A stretch of DNA of 64,000 nt. It comes from Streptomyces anulatus. GTDB taxonomy: Bacteria > Actinomycetota > Actinomycetes > Streptomycetales > Streptomycetaceae. This document shows positions 41,901-49,317 of the stretch, piece by piece (position 1 is the stretch's first letter; each line of letters begins with the position of its first letter). Location: contig NZ_JOEZ01000023.1 of assembly GCF_000721175.1 (NCBI RefSeq), positions 34,305 through 98,304 of the forward strand. The letters run 5' to 3'. Below the pieces are notes generated by a model. The model saw only the letters and a list, made by a program, of their open reading frames with translations. It did not search any database and was not told the origin of the DNA. The translations under genes and the position numbers were made by a program.

Positions 41901-43787
41901 TCGGACCACCCGGCCGACATCGTCGTACACGTAGCGGAACGTGGAGTCGTTGCGGTCGGTCCAGGACGTGATCCGGGCGTCCGGGTCGTACGTGAAACGC
42001 AGGGGCAGACCGGACGAGTTGATGACCCCGTCGAGGTTGCCGAGAGGGTCGTAGTCGTAGCGCATGACGGTGACAGGACCGTCCGGTGTGCGCACGGACA
42101 TCTCACGTACGCGGAAGTCCTCGACGGCCAGGGTGACCCGGTAGCCGCCGGAATGGGTGACGGCGGTCGGACTGCCGTCGCCGAGGCGGGCGAAGTTGAT
42201 CCGGTTGAGGTTGCGGTCCTCGATCTCCCTGAGCCAGTAGGCGGGGGACACGTTGTACGGGCCGCCGCGGAACGAGCGCGTCAGACCCGAACGAGGGTCG
42301 GTGACGAGGTAAGTGGTCTCTCCGTTGTCCTGGCCCCCGTGCCGGATGGGCAGCCGGGGGCCCTCCACGGGAAACACACCGTCTTCCCCGGGCAGGGGCA
42401 GCCGCGGATAGACGAGGAGGGAACCGTCCTCCCGTGACCACACCGTGCCCGCGCCGACCGGGTCGAGTTCGATCCGTTCGTCCAGGGTGGAGGCCCAGCT
42501 ACGTCCGAACCACTGGCCGTAGCGATAGCCGGAGAGATGGGTCCGGCGCAGGACGAGAGAAAGGACTCCGGGCAGGGCCAGATCGCTCTGCGGCAGGGTC
42601 ATCTCCCCGGTGGCGACGTCCACCGGGTCGTTCTCGCAGGTCTTCTTCTCCAGCGAGATGGCGTTACGGCGGGGCTCGTCCTTGGCGTTCTTCAGAGCGT
42701 CGGCCTTGGTGCGAGAGGACTCCCGAGGCGCATCAGGGCGCTGACCGGTTTCTCCGCCGCCCTGGCGCACCTTGATCCCCTTGGCCAGCCGCTCCTTGAT
42801 GTCCAGGTCGATCTTCTTCTGGGTCTCGGATATCTCTTTGACCGCCTTCGGCAGTGCTTCGCCGAGGTGGTTGCCCATGGCCTTGTTGGCCTTGCCGAGA
42901 GCTTTCATCGCCTTGTCGATCACGGGGTCCAGGGCACCGGCGATGTCGTCCCTGCCTCGGGTGCGCCCGTGGTGCGTCCTGGCCTTGGTCAACTTGCCGG
43001 CGGTCTTGCCGTGCACGCCGACGCTGACCAGGTTCAGCTTGGTGCCGGCCCGCGTGTGCTCCGCGTGCTCGATGTGCACACCCTTGCCGGGGGCGGGGCC
43101 CGGGCCGTCGGCTGAGGCGAGCTGGAGGGAGTCCTTGGCCCCCGCCACTCCGTCGTTGAAGCCCTCCTTGCCCGACTGGCCGACCTGGTTCATGTCGACG
43201 CCGTCCTGGAGGCCGAGCATGTTGGCGCCGACCTGCACCGCCAGATCCGCGGCCATGTTCTCCAGCGCGGCGACGGCCGGTTCGGTCAGGGCGGAGACGA
43301 TGTAGCCGACGACCTCTTCCAGGCATTCCTTGATGACCCGGCGGATGGCCTGCTGGGCAACTGCGATCGCCGCTCCGCCGATGAGCATGGACAGCCCCCC
43401 GGTCACCGGTATCAGCGCCATGGAGATGCCCGCCTTGCCAGCCACCACGCCCAGGTGGACGAGTGCCGCGTACTTCATGGCTTCGATCGCCGTGGCCGCG
43501 TTGTCCAGGGCACCAGCGATCGTGCGAGCACCGCTGGCCAGGTCCTTCACGTGCTTGTTCTTGACCTTGCCCCAGTGCCCGCTGAGTGCGTCGAGGGCCT
43601 CGCCGCTACCGGAGGACAGCAAACGTTGCACGTGTTGGTTGGCAAGGTGTCCGTCGTCCTCGACGTCCTCGGCGAACTCCCGTAGCGCGTCGGCCATGTC
43701 GCGGTACGCGTCTTCATCGACGTTCGGCCAGTTGATCCCGATGACGTCAAGCATGGTGTCGGCCCAATCGGGCACGGTTACAGCCAT
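38925..43787 (-). CDS. RHS-repeat polymorphic toxin with WXG-like N-terminus
   Basis: A 1620-residue protein. The N-terminal helical WXG100/LXG-like region is at about 1-110 (GHWGKVKNKHVKDL). A hydrophobic segment lies at about 106-150 and a linker to about 380. The pre-RHS domain follows (CENDPVDVATGEMTLPQSDL). Many YD/RHS repeats span about 550-1340 (YDDRGNPVRVEHPDG, YDAAGRTS). The core end has PLRFPGQYFDPESGLHYNRH and two DPLGL motifs (about 1383 and 1407), marking the self-cleavage region. The last about 205 residues are the variable toxin tip (VVLGVDISPDRASESLAKYL, HTYNGPDYAG, GTAWEMSEVAYAV). I cannot name the tip with certainty; it may be a type-27-like polymorphic toxin. It is likely exported by a type VII route. 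Confidence 0.9.
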   Translation of the reverse strand: MAVTVPDWADTMLDVIGINWPNVDEDAYRDMADALREFAEDVEDDGHLANQHVQRLLSSGSGEALDALSGHWGKVKNKHVKDLASGARTIAGALDNAATAIEAMKYAALVHLGVVAGKAGISMALIPVTGGLSMLIGGAAIAVAQQAIRRVIKECLEEVVGYIVSALTEPAVAALENMAADLAVQVGANMLGLQDGVDMNQVGQSGKEGFNDGVAGAKDSLQLASADGPGPAPGKGVHIEHAEHTRAGTKLNLVSVGVHGKTAGKLTKARTHHGRTRGRDDIAGALDPVIDKAMKALGKANKAMGNHLGEALPKAVKEISETQKKIDLDIKERLAKGIKVRQGGGETGQRPDAPRESSRTKADALKNAKDEPRRNAISLEKKTCENDPVDVATGEMTLPQSDLALPGVLSLVLRRTHLSGYRYGQWFGRSWASTLDERIELDPVGAGTVWSREDGSLLVYPRLPLPGEDGVFPVEGPRLPIRHGGQDNGETTYLVTDPRSGLTRSFRGGPYNVSPAYWLREIEDRNLNRINFARLGDGSPTAVTHSGGYRVTLAVEDFRVREMSVRTPDGPVTVMRYDYDPLGNLDGVINSSGLPLRFTYDPDARITSWTDRNDSTFRYVYDDVGRVVRTVGPDGYLSSTFAYDTHPETGDRVTRYTDSLGATTVHHFNDRLQAIAETDPLGGVTYRSFDRYDRLLSRTDPLGRTTAYTYDDRGNPVRVEHPDGTFARIEYNELNQLAAVTGPDGATSRQEYDDRGNPTLFTRPNGTTTRLSHGQNGQLTGIDDSLGALDRLRCDAAGLPLAVRGPLGTVTRYVRDAFGRPVSISDPQGRTTELEWTVEGKLARRTDPDGSQQSWTYDGEGNCIAHADALGGETRFEYTHFDLVSARTTPGGARQEFTHDTELRLTRVTNPQGLTWDYTYDAAGRTSTETDYDGRILRYSHDPCGQLVTRTNGLGQTVRYERDLAGRVTAKDADGSVTRFAYDVHGRLASATGPETELSYVRDSSGRVLREVCDGREVVNTYDETGRRVRRVTPSGAVSAWSFPAGRTAELHASGHRLSFRFDETGRETDRRIGDALTVDLAYDPAGRLIDQLVRTTGDRVLQRRTYTYRPDGHLASAEELTGGRKRLEVSGDGRVTGVTAENWSERYAYDEAGNQTGASWPGAGDASGPREYAGTRITRAGRVRYEHDAQGRVILRQKTRLSRKPETWRYGWDAEDRLVLVTTPDGTRWRYLYDALGRRSAKRRLAEDGATVVEEVVFTWDGDTLCEQTTSTAGSPDSVALTWDHDGVKPVTQVERRLVDSAEVDSRFFAIITDLIGTPRELVDEQGEVAWRTRAALWGATSWNRDADAYTPLRFPGQYFDPESGLHYNRHRHYDPESGRYLSPDPLGLTPAPNAVTYVDDPTRWIDPLGLAGCPHRGGQHRHSVVLGVDISPDRASESLAKYLRNDPSDEGYDLNRPSDLGAHTYNGPDYAGREPGGPVWMTNVMGAIGDRGTTLSITLDGMPNSSGRIGNWSSPEDIVDAFQTAAQNGAQFNTRHEDNYPGRGHGTAWEMSEVAYAVRNYDGAAAWGDPDDERPGRPWEEIQWYTRNEEGGYKEVTVPKPNIPEIQPDLSNLPAHLR

Positions 43788-44084
43788 GGTTCGAAGTTCC
43801 CCCGTGCAGAGCTGCGTTCACTGAATGCAGGTGCGACAGGATCTCATTTCCGGGCCGCATCACCAAGATGGTTCAGAATTGGCGTGACCTATGGCGCGCG
43901 GTTCCCGACGCGAGACGAGGCGGCGCGGGGTGGCGAGGCGGCGGAAGGGAGGCCGTACCCTCCGTGGGCGGCTGCGGGGGAGTGCTGGCGGAAGTCGGGT
44001 GCCGATCGCGGCCGTGGCCTGTCCGGGGCGCGCTGAGGGTGCGCCATCTGGTGCGCGACGCTTGAACTGGTCGAGACAACAAAC

Positions 44085-44111
44085 AAAGCCCGGGTCGATG
44101 ACCTGGGCCTT
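44085..44111. terminator. Terminator-like hairpin
   Basis: AAAGCCCGGGTC-GAT-GACCTGGGCCTT, an imperfect 12-bp stem. The stretch 43788-44295 has no convincing gene. Confidence 0.45.
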
Positions 44112-44295
44112 ACAGCGCCTGACAGAATGAGGCGACGCAGCTGTCGCTCCAGGTAGGAGATAGGTGTCCGGCGTTGCCGCACGGCGCCAGTACCGTCCGA
44201 GCTATGCGGTTGCCTGAGTCCGTTGCTGCCGCAAGTGCCCAGCTCCCTCGACGTCGAAGCTCTATGAGTATCTGTACGGGTAGCAGCGGTTCGTG

Positions 44296-44406
44296 CCGTT
44301 GACCAGGGGGAGAGCCGTACACATGATTTCCGAGCCGGAGTTGGTGGGGGAGGACGGGCCGGGCACGCCCCCGGACGTGGTGAGCGGGTTTGACCCGAGG
44401 CAAGGG
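44296..44406 (+). pseudogene. Duplicated 5' fragment of the membrane protein gene at 48165
   Basis: This segment repeats 48140-48248: CCGTTGACCAGGGGGAG, the start context, then MISEPELVGEDGPGTP and SGFDPRQG, versus MISEPEMVGEYEPGAP and SEFDPRQG. Similarity stops after about 110 bp and the frame has no TM helix. It is a truncated copy left by duplication or recombination. 44407-44558 shows nothing further. Confidence 0.85.
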
Positions 44407-44558
44407 TCCGCGAGTGGATGTTCCGACAACGCGGCGAGGTGCCGTAGCTGTCGTCGTGCGCCCGCCGGGAATTGCGGGACAGCCCTTAGCATGAGTGTCC
44501 TCGTCGGGTGAAGTCGCCGAAGTTTCAGGCGATTTCACGAGTGACCACAGGGGAATTC

Positions 44559-44993
44559 ATGACGTTCGACGCGGAATGGTCAGCGCTTCGTACCGAATCA
44601 GCCCAAAGGGTTGATATGCGCCTCAATGGCGTACCTGCCGAACCAGGAGTTCCCAAGGGCCCCTCCCAGGCTGACCTTGCCGTCAACGATGACGACCTGG
44701 GCGCGATCGGGCATGACGCGTACGAGCTGCGCACGCGGCTGTCGAAGGACGGCGACCACGCCCGGCCCACGACCTTCGACGCGGCCATCGCGCTCACCAA
44801 CGGCAACTTCGAGAGCGGATCCGGTCTGCTGAAGGTTCACGATCGTTGGCAGACGCACCTCAAGACGCTCCTCGATGCTTGCGCACAGATCTCGAACCAC
44901 CTTGACTACTCCAAGGCATCTCACCACAAGGACGACGTCCAGATCGTCGGCGATCTGCTCAGTGTGTCGAAGCTCAACGAGTATCTGAAGTAA
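44559..44993 (+). CDS. Small helical hypothetical protein, partner of the next gene
   Basis: A 144-residue, largely alpha-helical protein (FDAEWSALRTESAQRVDMRL, DAYELRTRLSKDGDHA) with no signal peptide or TM helix. I do not recognise a family with confidence. Size and pairing, 17 bp before a long WxG protein in the same direction, suggest a secreted heterodimer partner or chaperone in a type VII context. ATG 44559 follows AGGGGAA. Confidence 0.7.
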   Translation: MTFDAEWSALRTESAQRVDMRLNGVPAEPGVPKGPSQADLAVNDDDLGAIGHDAYELRTRLSKDGDHARPTTFDAAIALTNGNFESGSGLLKVHDRWQTHLKTLLDACAQISNHLDYSKASHHKDDVQIVGDLLSVSKLNEYLK

Positions 44994-45010
44994 GTCACGG
45001 GGGAGTTGGC

Positions 45011-47392
45011 GTGCTGAAGTACGAGGACATCATCGACGCACCACTGGGCAAGCTGAAGGAAGCTGTCGACGACTGGTCGGAGATGGTCACCAAGCTGCAA
45101 CGCCTGGCCGAGGTGGCCAACGACGGCATGAAGGTCAAGGCGGACAAGGCTGAGTGGGAAGGCGTGAACGCCGGCGTCACCAAAGGGTTCATCGGCAAGA
45201 CGGCCAAGGAGTTCAAGGATGCGGTCGCCGAGGCCAAAGGCGTGAAGCTCGTTCTGGAGGACGCGCACGCGGCCTTCAAGAAGGCCAAGGATGACCTGGT
45301 GAACATCCGCGACGTCGAAGGGCGCGGGGCAGGCATCCATGTGGACGCCAAGGGCAACGTCACGCCGCGGAGGCCGCTGGAGGAAGACGTGACTGCGCGG
45401 CACGATCCCGACTACCCCGAAGCGCTGCGCAAGCAGAAGGAAGCCGTCGAGAGCTGGCAGAAGAAGATCGACCTGATCGTCGACAACTGCAACGACACCG
45501 ACGTCGCCTTCAAGAACGCGCTCGAGGCCAACGTCACCGAAGGCAAGAATTTCAGCAGTCCGAAGTACAAGAACCTGGATCAGGAGGAAGCCGCCCGTGC
45601 CGCTGACCTCGCGCGCAAGGGACGCGACCTGACACACGCCCAACTCCAGGCGCTCAACGAACTGCTGCGTGACAACGCCAATTCGCCAGAGTTCGCCACG
45701 GGCTTCTACGAGAAGCTAGGCCCGGAGAAGTCGCTCGCCTTCTTCGGGCAGCTCGCCACGGACACGCACGACTACAGCAAGGTCGACAAGGAGCGCCTGG
45801 CAGACGTCCAGGCCCTCCAGCGCAACCTCGGCCTCAACCTGGCCACGGCCTCGCACGACAAGGCGTTCACCGCGGAGTGGGGGCCGGAGCTCCGCAAGAT
45901 GGGCACCCAGCAGATCCCGCTATCCAAGTACGACAACAGCGGCGGCCCGTACGGATATCAACTGCTCGGCGGAATCATGCGGTATGGGGACTACGACGCG
46001 AAGTTCCTCAACCCGATCGCCGAGCACGTGGCGCAGCTGCATCAGAAGGACCCCTACCGGTTTGCCGGCAACAAGCAGGTGAACGGCTTTCTGGACAACC
46101 CGTTCAACCCTTCGGGAAAGAACGGGTCCGGCTATGACCCGATCACCGCCATGCTGGAGGCGCTTGGAAACAGTCCGGACGCGGCGAAGAAGTTCTTCAC
46201 CGATGACCCGACGGCCTACAACGAAGACGGTACGGTCAACGGAGGTGCCACGGCCGACCTTGGCAAAAAGGAGTCCGAGGCCATCGACAACGACCTCGGC
46301 AAGAAGGATGAGGTGGCCATCGACAACTACCTCGACTTCTTCGGAAACGAGAAGTGGGAATCGTTCCCGGACTCCAACTCTACCGATCCGGACAAACTGG
46401 GGCCCACTCTTCAGTACATGCCGGACGCGCTGGGTCATGCACTGGAGGCGGCAACGTTGGGCTACCCGGCGGGTGAGCCGGACGCGCGTGTGCAGCGGGA
46501 TGCCGACAATGCTGCGATCATGCAGAAGGTCATGGAGAAGTACGGGTCGGACACTGGCTTGCTCAAGCACCAGGAGGGCTTGGCGGACAGCATTGGCGTC
46601 ATGGGTGCGGGATATATCGACGACATCAACTGGGCGCTGAATGAGAACAATGCGAAAAGTATTTTCGCCCCCGGTTCGAACCGTGAAGCGCATCTCGACT
46701 TCGCGGACACCGAGGACCGCAACGGCCGCAACATCGTCCGGGGTTTCCTGAGCGCACTCGGTCAGCACCCGGACGCCTACGCGACCGTCTCGGCGGCGGA
46801 GGAGATCTACACCCGCAGTGTGTTGGAAGCGCATGTGGGCCGTGACGGGCAGATCGACCAAGGCGCGGCGCGGACGGCTGTATACACGGGGTCCGAGGTG
46901 CAGGGCATGCTCGACCAGTCCCGGGCCGACCAAGTGGAGGCGACGAACCTCAAAGTCCATGAGGATTACGAGAAGGCGGTGGCCAAGCGGGCGGGCTGGG
47001 TCGAGTTCGGGGCCGTGGCGGGCGTGGCGGCGGGCGTGGCCTTCTTGCCCGCGACGGCAGCCGTGGGTGCTGCCGCCGTCCTCATTCCATTGGCCACCGA
47101 CACCGCAAGTGGTGCTCTAGAGCAGGTCATCGGACAGGTGATAGGCGACGTCTCCGATAACTCGGTGGACAAGCACAAGGAGAAGGTCGAGGAACTAATA
47201 GAGACTGAGAGGCGCAAGATTTATTCCGCCGGCGAGAACATGGCCGAATCGCCGATGGAGGAATTTATGCGTCACCATGAAGTGGGCCCCGATAGCGTTT
47301 TTGGGCGAGATCTCAAAGAATCCATGAGTATCGGATATTCCACCGGAAACGCCCGCGCGAAGCAACAGGGTAATGATCCGGAGACCGGCTGA
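45011..47392 (+). CDS. Large WxG-containing hypothetical protein, putative type VII effector
   Basis: A 793-residue protein. The first about 130 residues are helical with a WEG turn (KAEWEGVNAGVTKGF) like WXG100-type modules. A long helical middle region (LARKGRDLTHAQLQALNEL, FATGFYEKLGPEKSLAFFGQL) resembles what is annotated in Streptomyces as DUF6571 (tentative). A hydrophobic Ala/Val-rich stretch at about 665-700 may insert in membranes. There is no catalytic motif I can name. GTG 45011 has RBS GGGGGAG. It may be an effector whose tip lacks a known toxin fold. Confidence 0.75.
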   Translation: MLKYEDIIDAPLGKLKEAVDDWSEMVTKLQRLAEVANDGMKVKADKAEWEGVNAGVTKGFIGKTAKEFKDAVAEAKGVKLVLEDAHAAFKKAKDDLVNIRDVEGRGAGIHVDAKGNVTPRRPLEEDVTARHDPDYPEALRKQKEAVESWQKKIDLIVDNCNDTDVAFKNALEANVTEGKNFSSPKYKNLDQEEAARAADLARKGRDLTHAQLQALNELLRDNANSPEFATGFYEKLGPEKSLAFFGQLATDTHDYSKVDKERLADVQALQRNLGLNLATASHDKAFTAEWGPELRKMGTQQIPLSKYDNSGGPYGYQLLGGIMRYGDYDAKFLNPIAEHVAQLHQKDPYRFAGNKQVNGFLDNPFNPSGKNGSGYDPITAMLEALGNSPDAAKKFFTDDPTAYNEDGTVNGGATADLGKKESEAIDNDLGKKDEVAIDNYLDFFGNEKWESFPDSNSTDPDKLGPTLQYMPDALGHALEAATLGYPAGEPDARVQRDADNAAIMQKVMEKYGSDTGLLKHQEGLADSIGVMGAGYIDDINWALNENNAKSIFAPGSNREAHLDFADTEDRNGRNIVRGFLSALGQHPDAYATVSAAEEIYTRSVLEAHVGRDGQIDQGAARTAVYTGSEVQGMLDQSRADQVEATNLKVHEDYEKAVAKRAGWVEFGAVAGVAAGVAFLPATAAVGAAAVLIPLATDTASGALEQVIGQVIGDVSDNSVDKHKEKVEELIETERRKIYSAGENMAESPMEEFMRHHEVGPDSVFGRDLKESMSIGYSTGNARAKQQGNDPETG

Positions 47393-47431
47393 TGCCGGTG
47401 AGCAGGCGAGTAAGTAGGGAGGATGATGACA

Positions 47432-48100
47432 GTGATGAGTCGAAGGGGTGTGAGCCATCGAGCCGTCGTCGCATCATTGGTGGGCTCACTGGCACTCGGA
47501 GTGGTCGGCTGCACCGAGGGGGGCGGGGCAGCGATGGGGGACGACAGGGGTGTGGCGGGTACACAGCTCTGCGGCGGCAAAGCGGTCTCGGTCGAGGCGG
47601 GAAAGGCACTGAAGGTGATCACGGGTTCGTCAAGGTTCGAGGACTCGGACGAGAAGTCCACCGTCGCATACGCCGCAAGGTCATTGAGCGAGGCGTATGC
47701 TTCCCCCGCCGCCGATGACGGGGACATCTGCCACGTGTACGCGATTGATTCCGTCCCAAGCGATCGGCTGGAGGTCACCTGGGATCTGGCCTGGGGCACG
47801 CCGGAGGGTGAACCTGCTCCGGAGTTCAGGGTGCTTCCGATGGGGGAGCAGGCCTTGGCCGCTCCGGACGCCGGTGTTGTCCGGTTCGCCTGCCGGAGCG
47901 AGAAATTGCCTGGCTCCACACCGACTCACATCAGACTCGGCGTGGAGCGTTGGTCGCCCAAGGACCCCGAGGGTGATCCGGAGAAGTTGACGGACGCCTA
48001 CGCGACAGTGGCTCATTCCTTCGCCCTGGCCATGGCGAAGGAACTGCGCTGCGAGGACGACGGAGGGCTGGAGGCCCGGCCGGTACTCGACCCCGCGTGA
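47432..48100 (+). CDS. Putative lipoprotein
   Basis: About 222 residues with a signal peptide and lipobox ALGVVGC, so it is anchored outside the membrane. The mature part has two further Cys pairs (QLCGGKAVS, GDICHVYA, ACRSEK, LRCEDDGG) that could form disulfides. The family is unknown. Start choice is uncertain: GGGAGG at 47417-47422 favours GTG 47432 or ATG 47435 over ATG 47423, which touches the RBS. It lies 39 bp behind the large WxG protein gene and is probably co-transcribed. Confidence 0.72.
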   Translation: MMSRRGVSHRAVVASLVGSLALGVVGCTEGGGAAMGDDRGVAGTQLCGGKAVSVEAGKALKVITGSSRFEDSDEKSTVAYAARSLSEAYASPAADDGDICHVYAIDSVPSDRLEVTWDLAWGTPEGEPAPEFRVLPMGEQALAAPDAGVVRFACRSEKLPGSTPTHIRLGVERWSPKDPEGDPEKLTDAYATVAHSFALAMAKELRCEDDGGLEARPVLDPA

Positions 48101-48164
48101 CGCGCGACGCGGCGGCGGGGGCGGCGGCCGGTACCGTAGCCGTTGACCAGGGGGAGGTGCCGGT

Positions 48165-48917
48165 GTGATTTCCGAGCCGGAGATGGTGGGGGAGTACGAA
48201 CCGGGCGCGCCCGCAGAAGTGGTGAGCGAGTTCGATCCGAGGCAAGGGCCTTCGGCCGACGCGCGGCGGCGGGGGCAGGGGCTGCTCTGGGGCGTGGCCG
48301 GCGTGCTGGTGGCTTCCGTGGTGTGGGCGGCGGCGGTGTTTGCGTACGGGTTCGGGGACGGGAAGCCGGATGTGCGGGGGTATCGGCTGGGGGCGAAGCC
48401 CTGTGCCGCGATGAAGCTCAAGGCGCTCTCCGGATCCGTCGGGAAGGCGGAGCACAAGCCGACCGAGCAGCCCGGGCGGGTCGAGCATCCTGCCGTCGAC
48501 CGGGTCGACTGCGCGGTCTCGCTCGCTCCCTTCAAGGTTTCCGGGAAGAAGCAGGCTGCGGACGGGTGGTCCACCCAGATCTCCGTGACGATGAGGGTCG
48601 AACTGCACAAGGAGACCGACCCAGGGCCCGAATTCGAAGCTCTGAACACGAAGGTGGACCTCTTCGGAAATGAAGTCGCCAAGGTGGCGGGAATCGTCGG
48701 TCTCGGGGACAGCGCCTATCTGGTGACGCTGGACGACGCCTCCTCGCAGGTGTCCGTGCTGGACGGCGGTGCCGTCATCACGATCGGCATGTCCGTATCG
48801 ACGGTGTACGACGGCGAGGACCCGCCTGAGGGCGAGACCGAGGTTCCCGAGCTGACCCCGTACCAAGGCGACCTGATCAGCGATGCGCACGATGTGCTGG
48901 ACGCGCTCAAGGCGTGA
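48165..48917 (+). CDS. Single-pass membrane protein of unknown function
   Basis: A 250-residue protein. A roughly 40-residue acidic cytoplasmic N-terminus is followed by one TM helix at about 40-62 (LLWGVAGVLVASVVWAAAVFA) and a roughly 185-residue extracytoplasmic domain with few Cys. It resembles the preceding lipoprotein in general design, which may mean both sense or bind the same secreted partner (inference). RBS GGGGGAGG. A truncated copy of its 5' end lies at 44296-44406. Confidence 0.72.
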   Translation: MISEPEMVGEYEPGAPAEVVSEFDPRQGPSADARRRGQGLLWGVAGVLVASVVWAAAVFAYGFGDGKPDVRGYRLGAKPCAAMKLKALSGSVGKAEHKPTEQPGRVEHPAVDRVDCAVSLAPFKVSGKKQAADGWSTQISVTMRVELHKETDPGPEFEALNTKVDLFGNEVAKVAGIVGLGDSAYLVTLDDASSQVSVLDGGAVITIGMSVSTVYDGEDPPEGETEVPELTPYQGDLISDAHDVLDALKA

Positions 48918-48976
48918 GCGGTAATCGGCCCGGGCGCGTACGAACGCGTGTGGGAGCGTGTGGGAGTGCGTGCCTG

Positions 48977-49019
48977 CGGAAGTGGCAGCCCCCTTGTGTC
49001 CTGGGGGCGGCCACTTCCG
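48977..49019. terminator. Terminator between island and tRNA-Cys
   Basis: CGGAAGTGG (48977-48985) with CCACTTCCG (49011-49019), plus an inner CCCCC/GGGGG pairing. It can serve both the upstream gene and the minus-strand tRNA. Confidence 0.8.
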
Positions 49020-49027
49020 TGTTGTGG

Positions 49028-49099
49028 AGACCGTGACCGGATTCGAACCGGTGTAACTCGAGTTGCAGTCGAGCCCCTGAGCCTCTCGGGCACACGGTC
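49028..49099 (-). tRNA. tRNA-Cys (GCA)
   Basis: Read on the minus strand, the acceptor stem GACCGTG/CACGGTC is complete. The anticodon arm is CTCGA-CTGCAAC-TCGAG with anticodon GCA, and the T-arm has GGTTCGAATCC. 72 nt including the discriminator U; CCA is not encoded. It lies at the edge of the accessory island. Confidence 0.95.
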
Positions 49100-49317
49100 G
49101 GGGTGTGGTGCTGTGTCGCTGCTCGTTCTTCTGCTGCGTTCCTTTGCTGACCGTGACGCTACGGGCCGCCCGTCTCCGCCTCAAGGAATCCGGCCCTGCC
49201 GCAACGCGACTGCCATACGCCGTTCACACCCGGGGCTCGGGACCTACGACCAAGGGCCGAGCGCGGGACGGTACATCGACAGGGTTCAAACTGCCCCGCG
49301 CCCCTTACGCTGAGGCC

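Noticed and set aside
49028..49099. tRNA-Cys as attachment site of an integrative element carrying the island
   Set aside because: I found no second copy of the tRNA 3' end near the other edge of the island (33.9-34.1 kb) and no integrase gene in the window.
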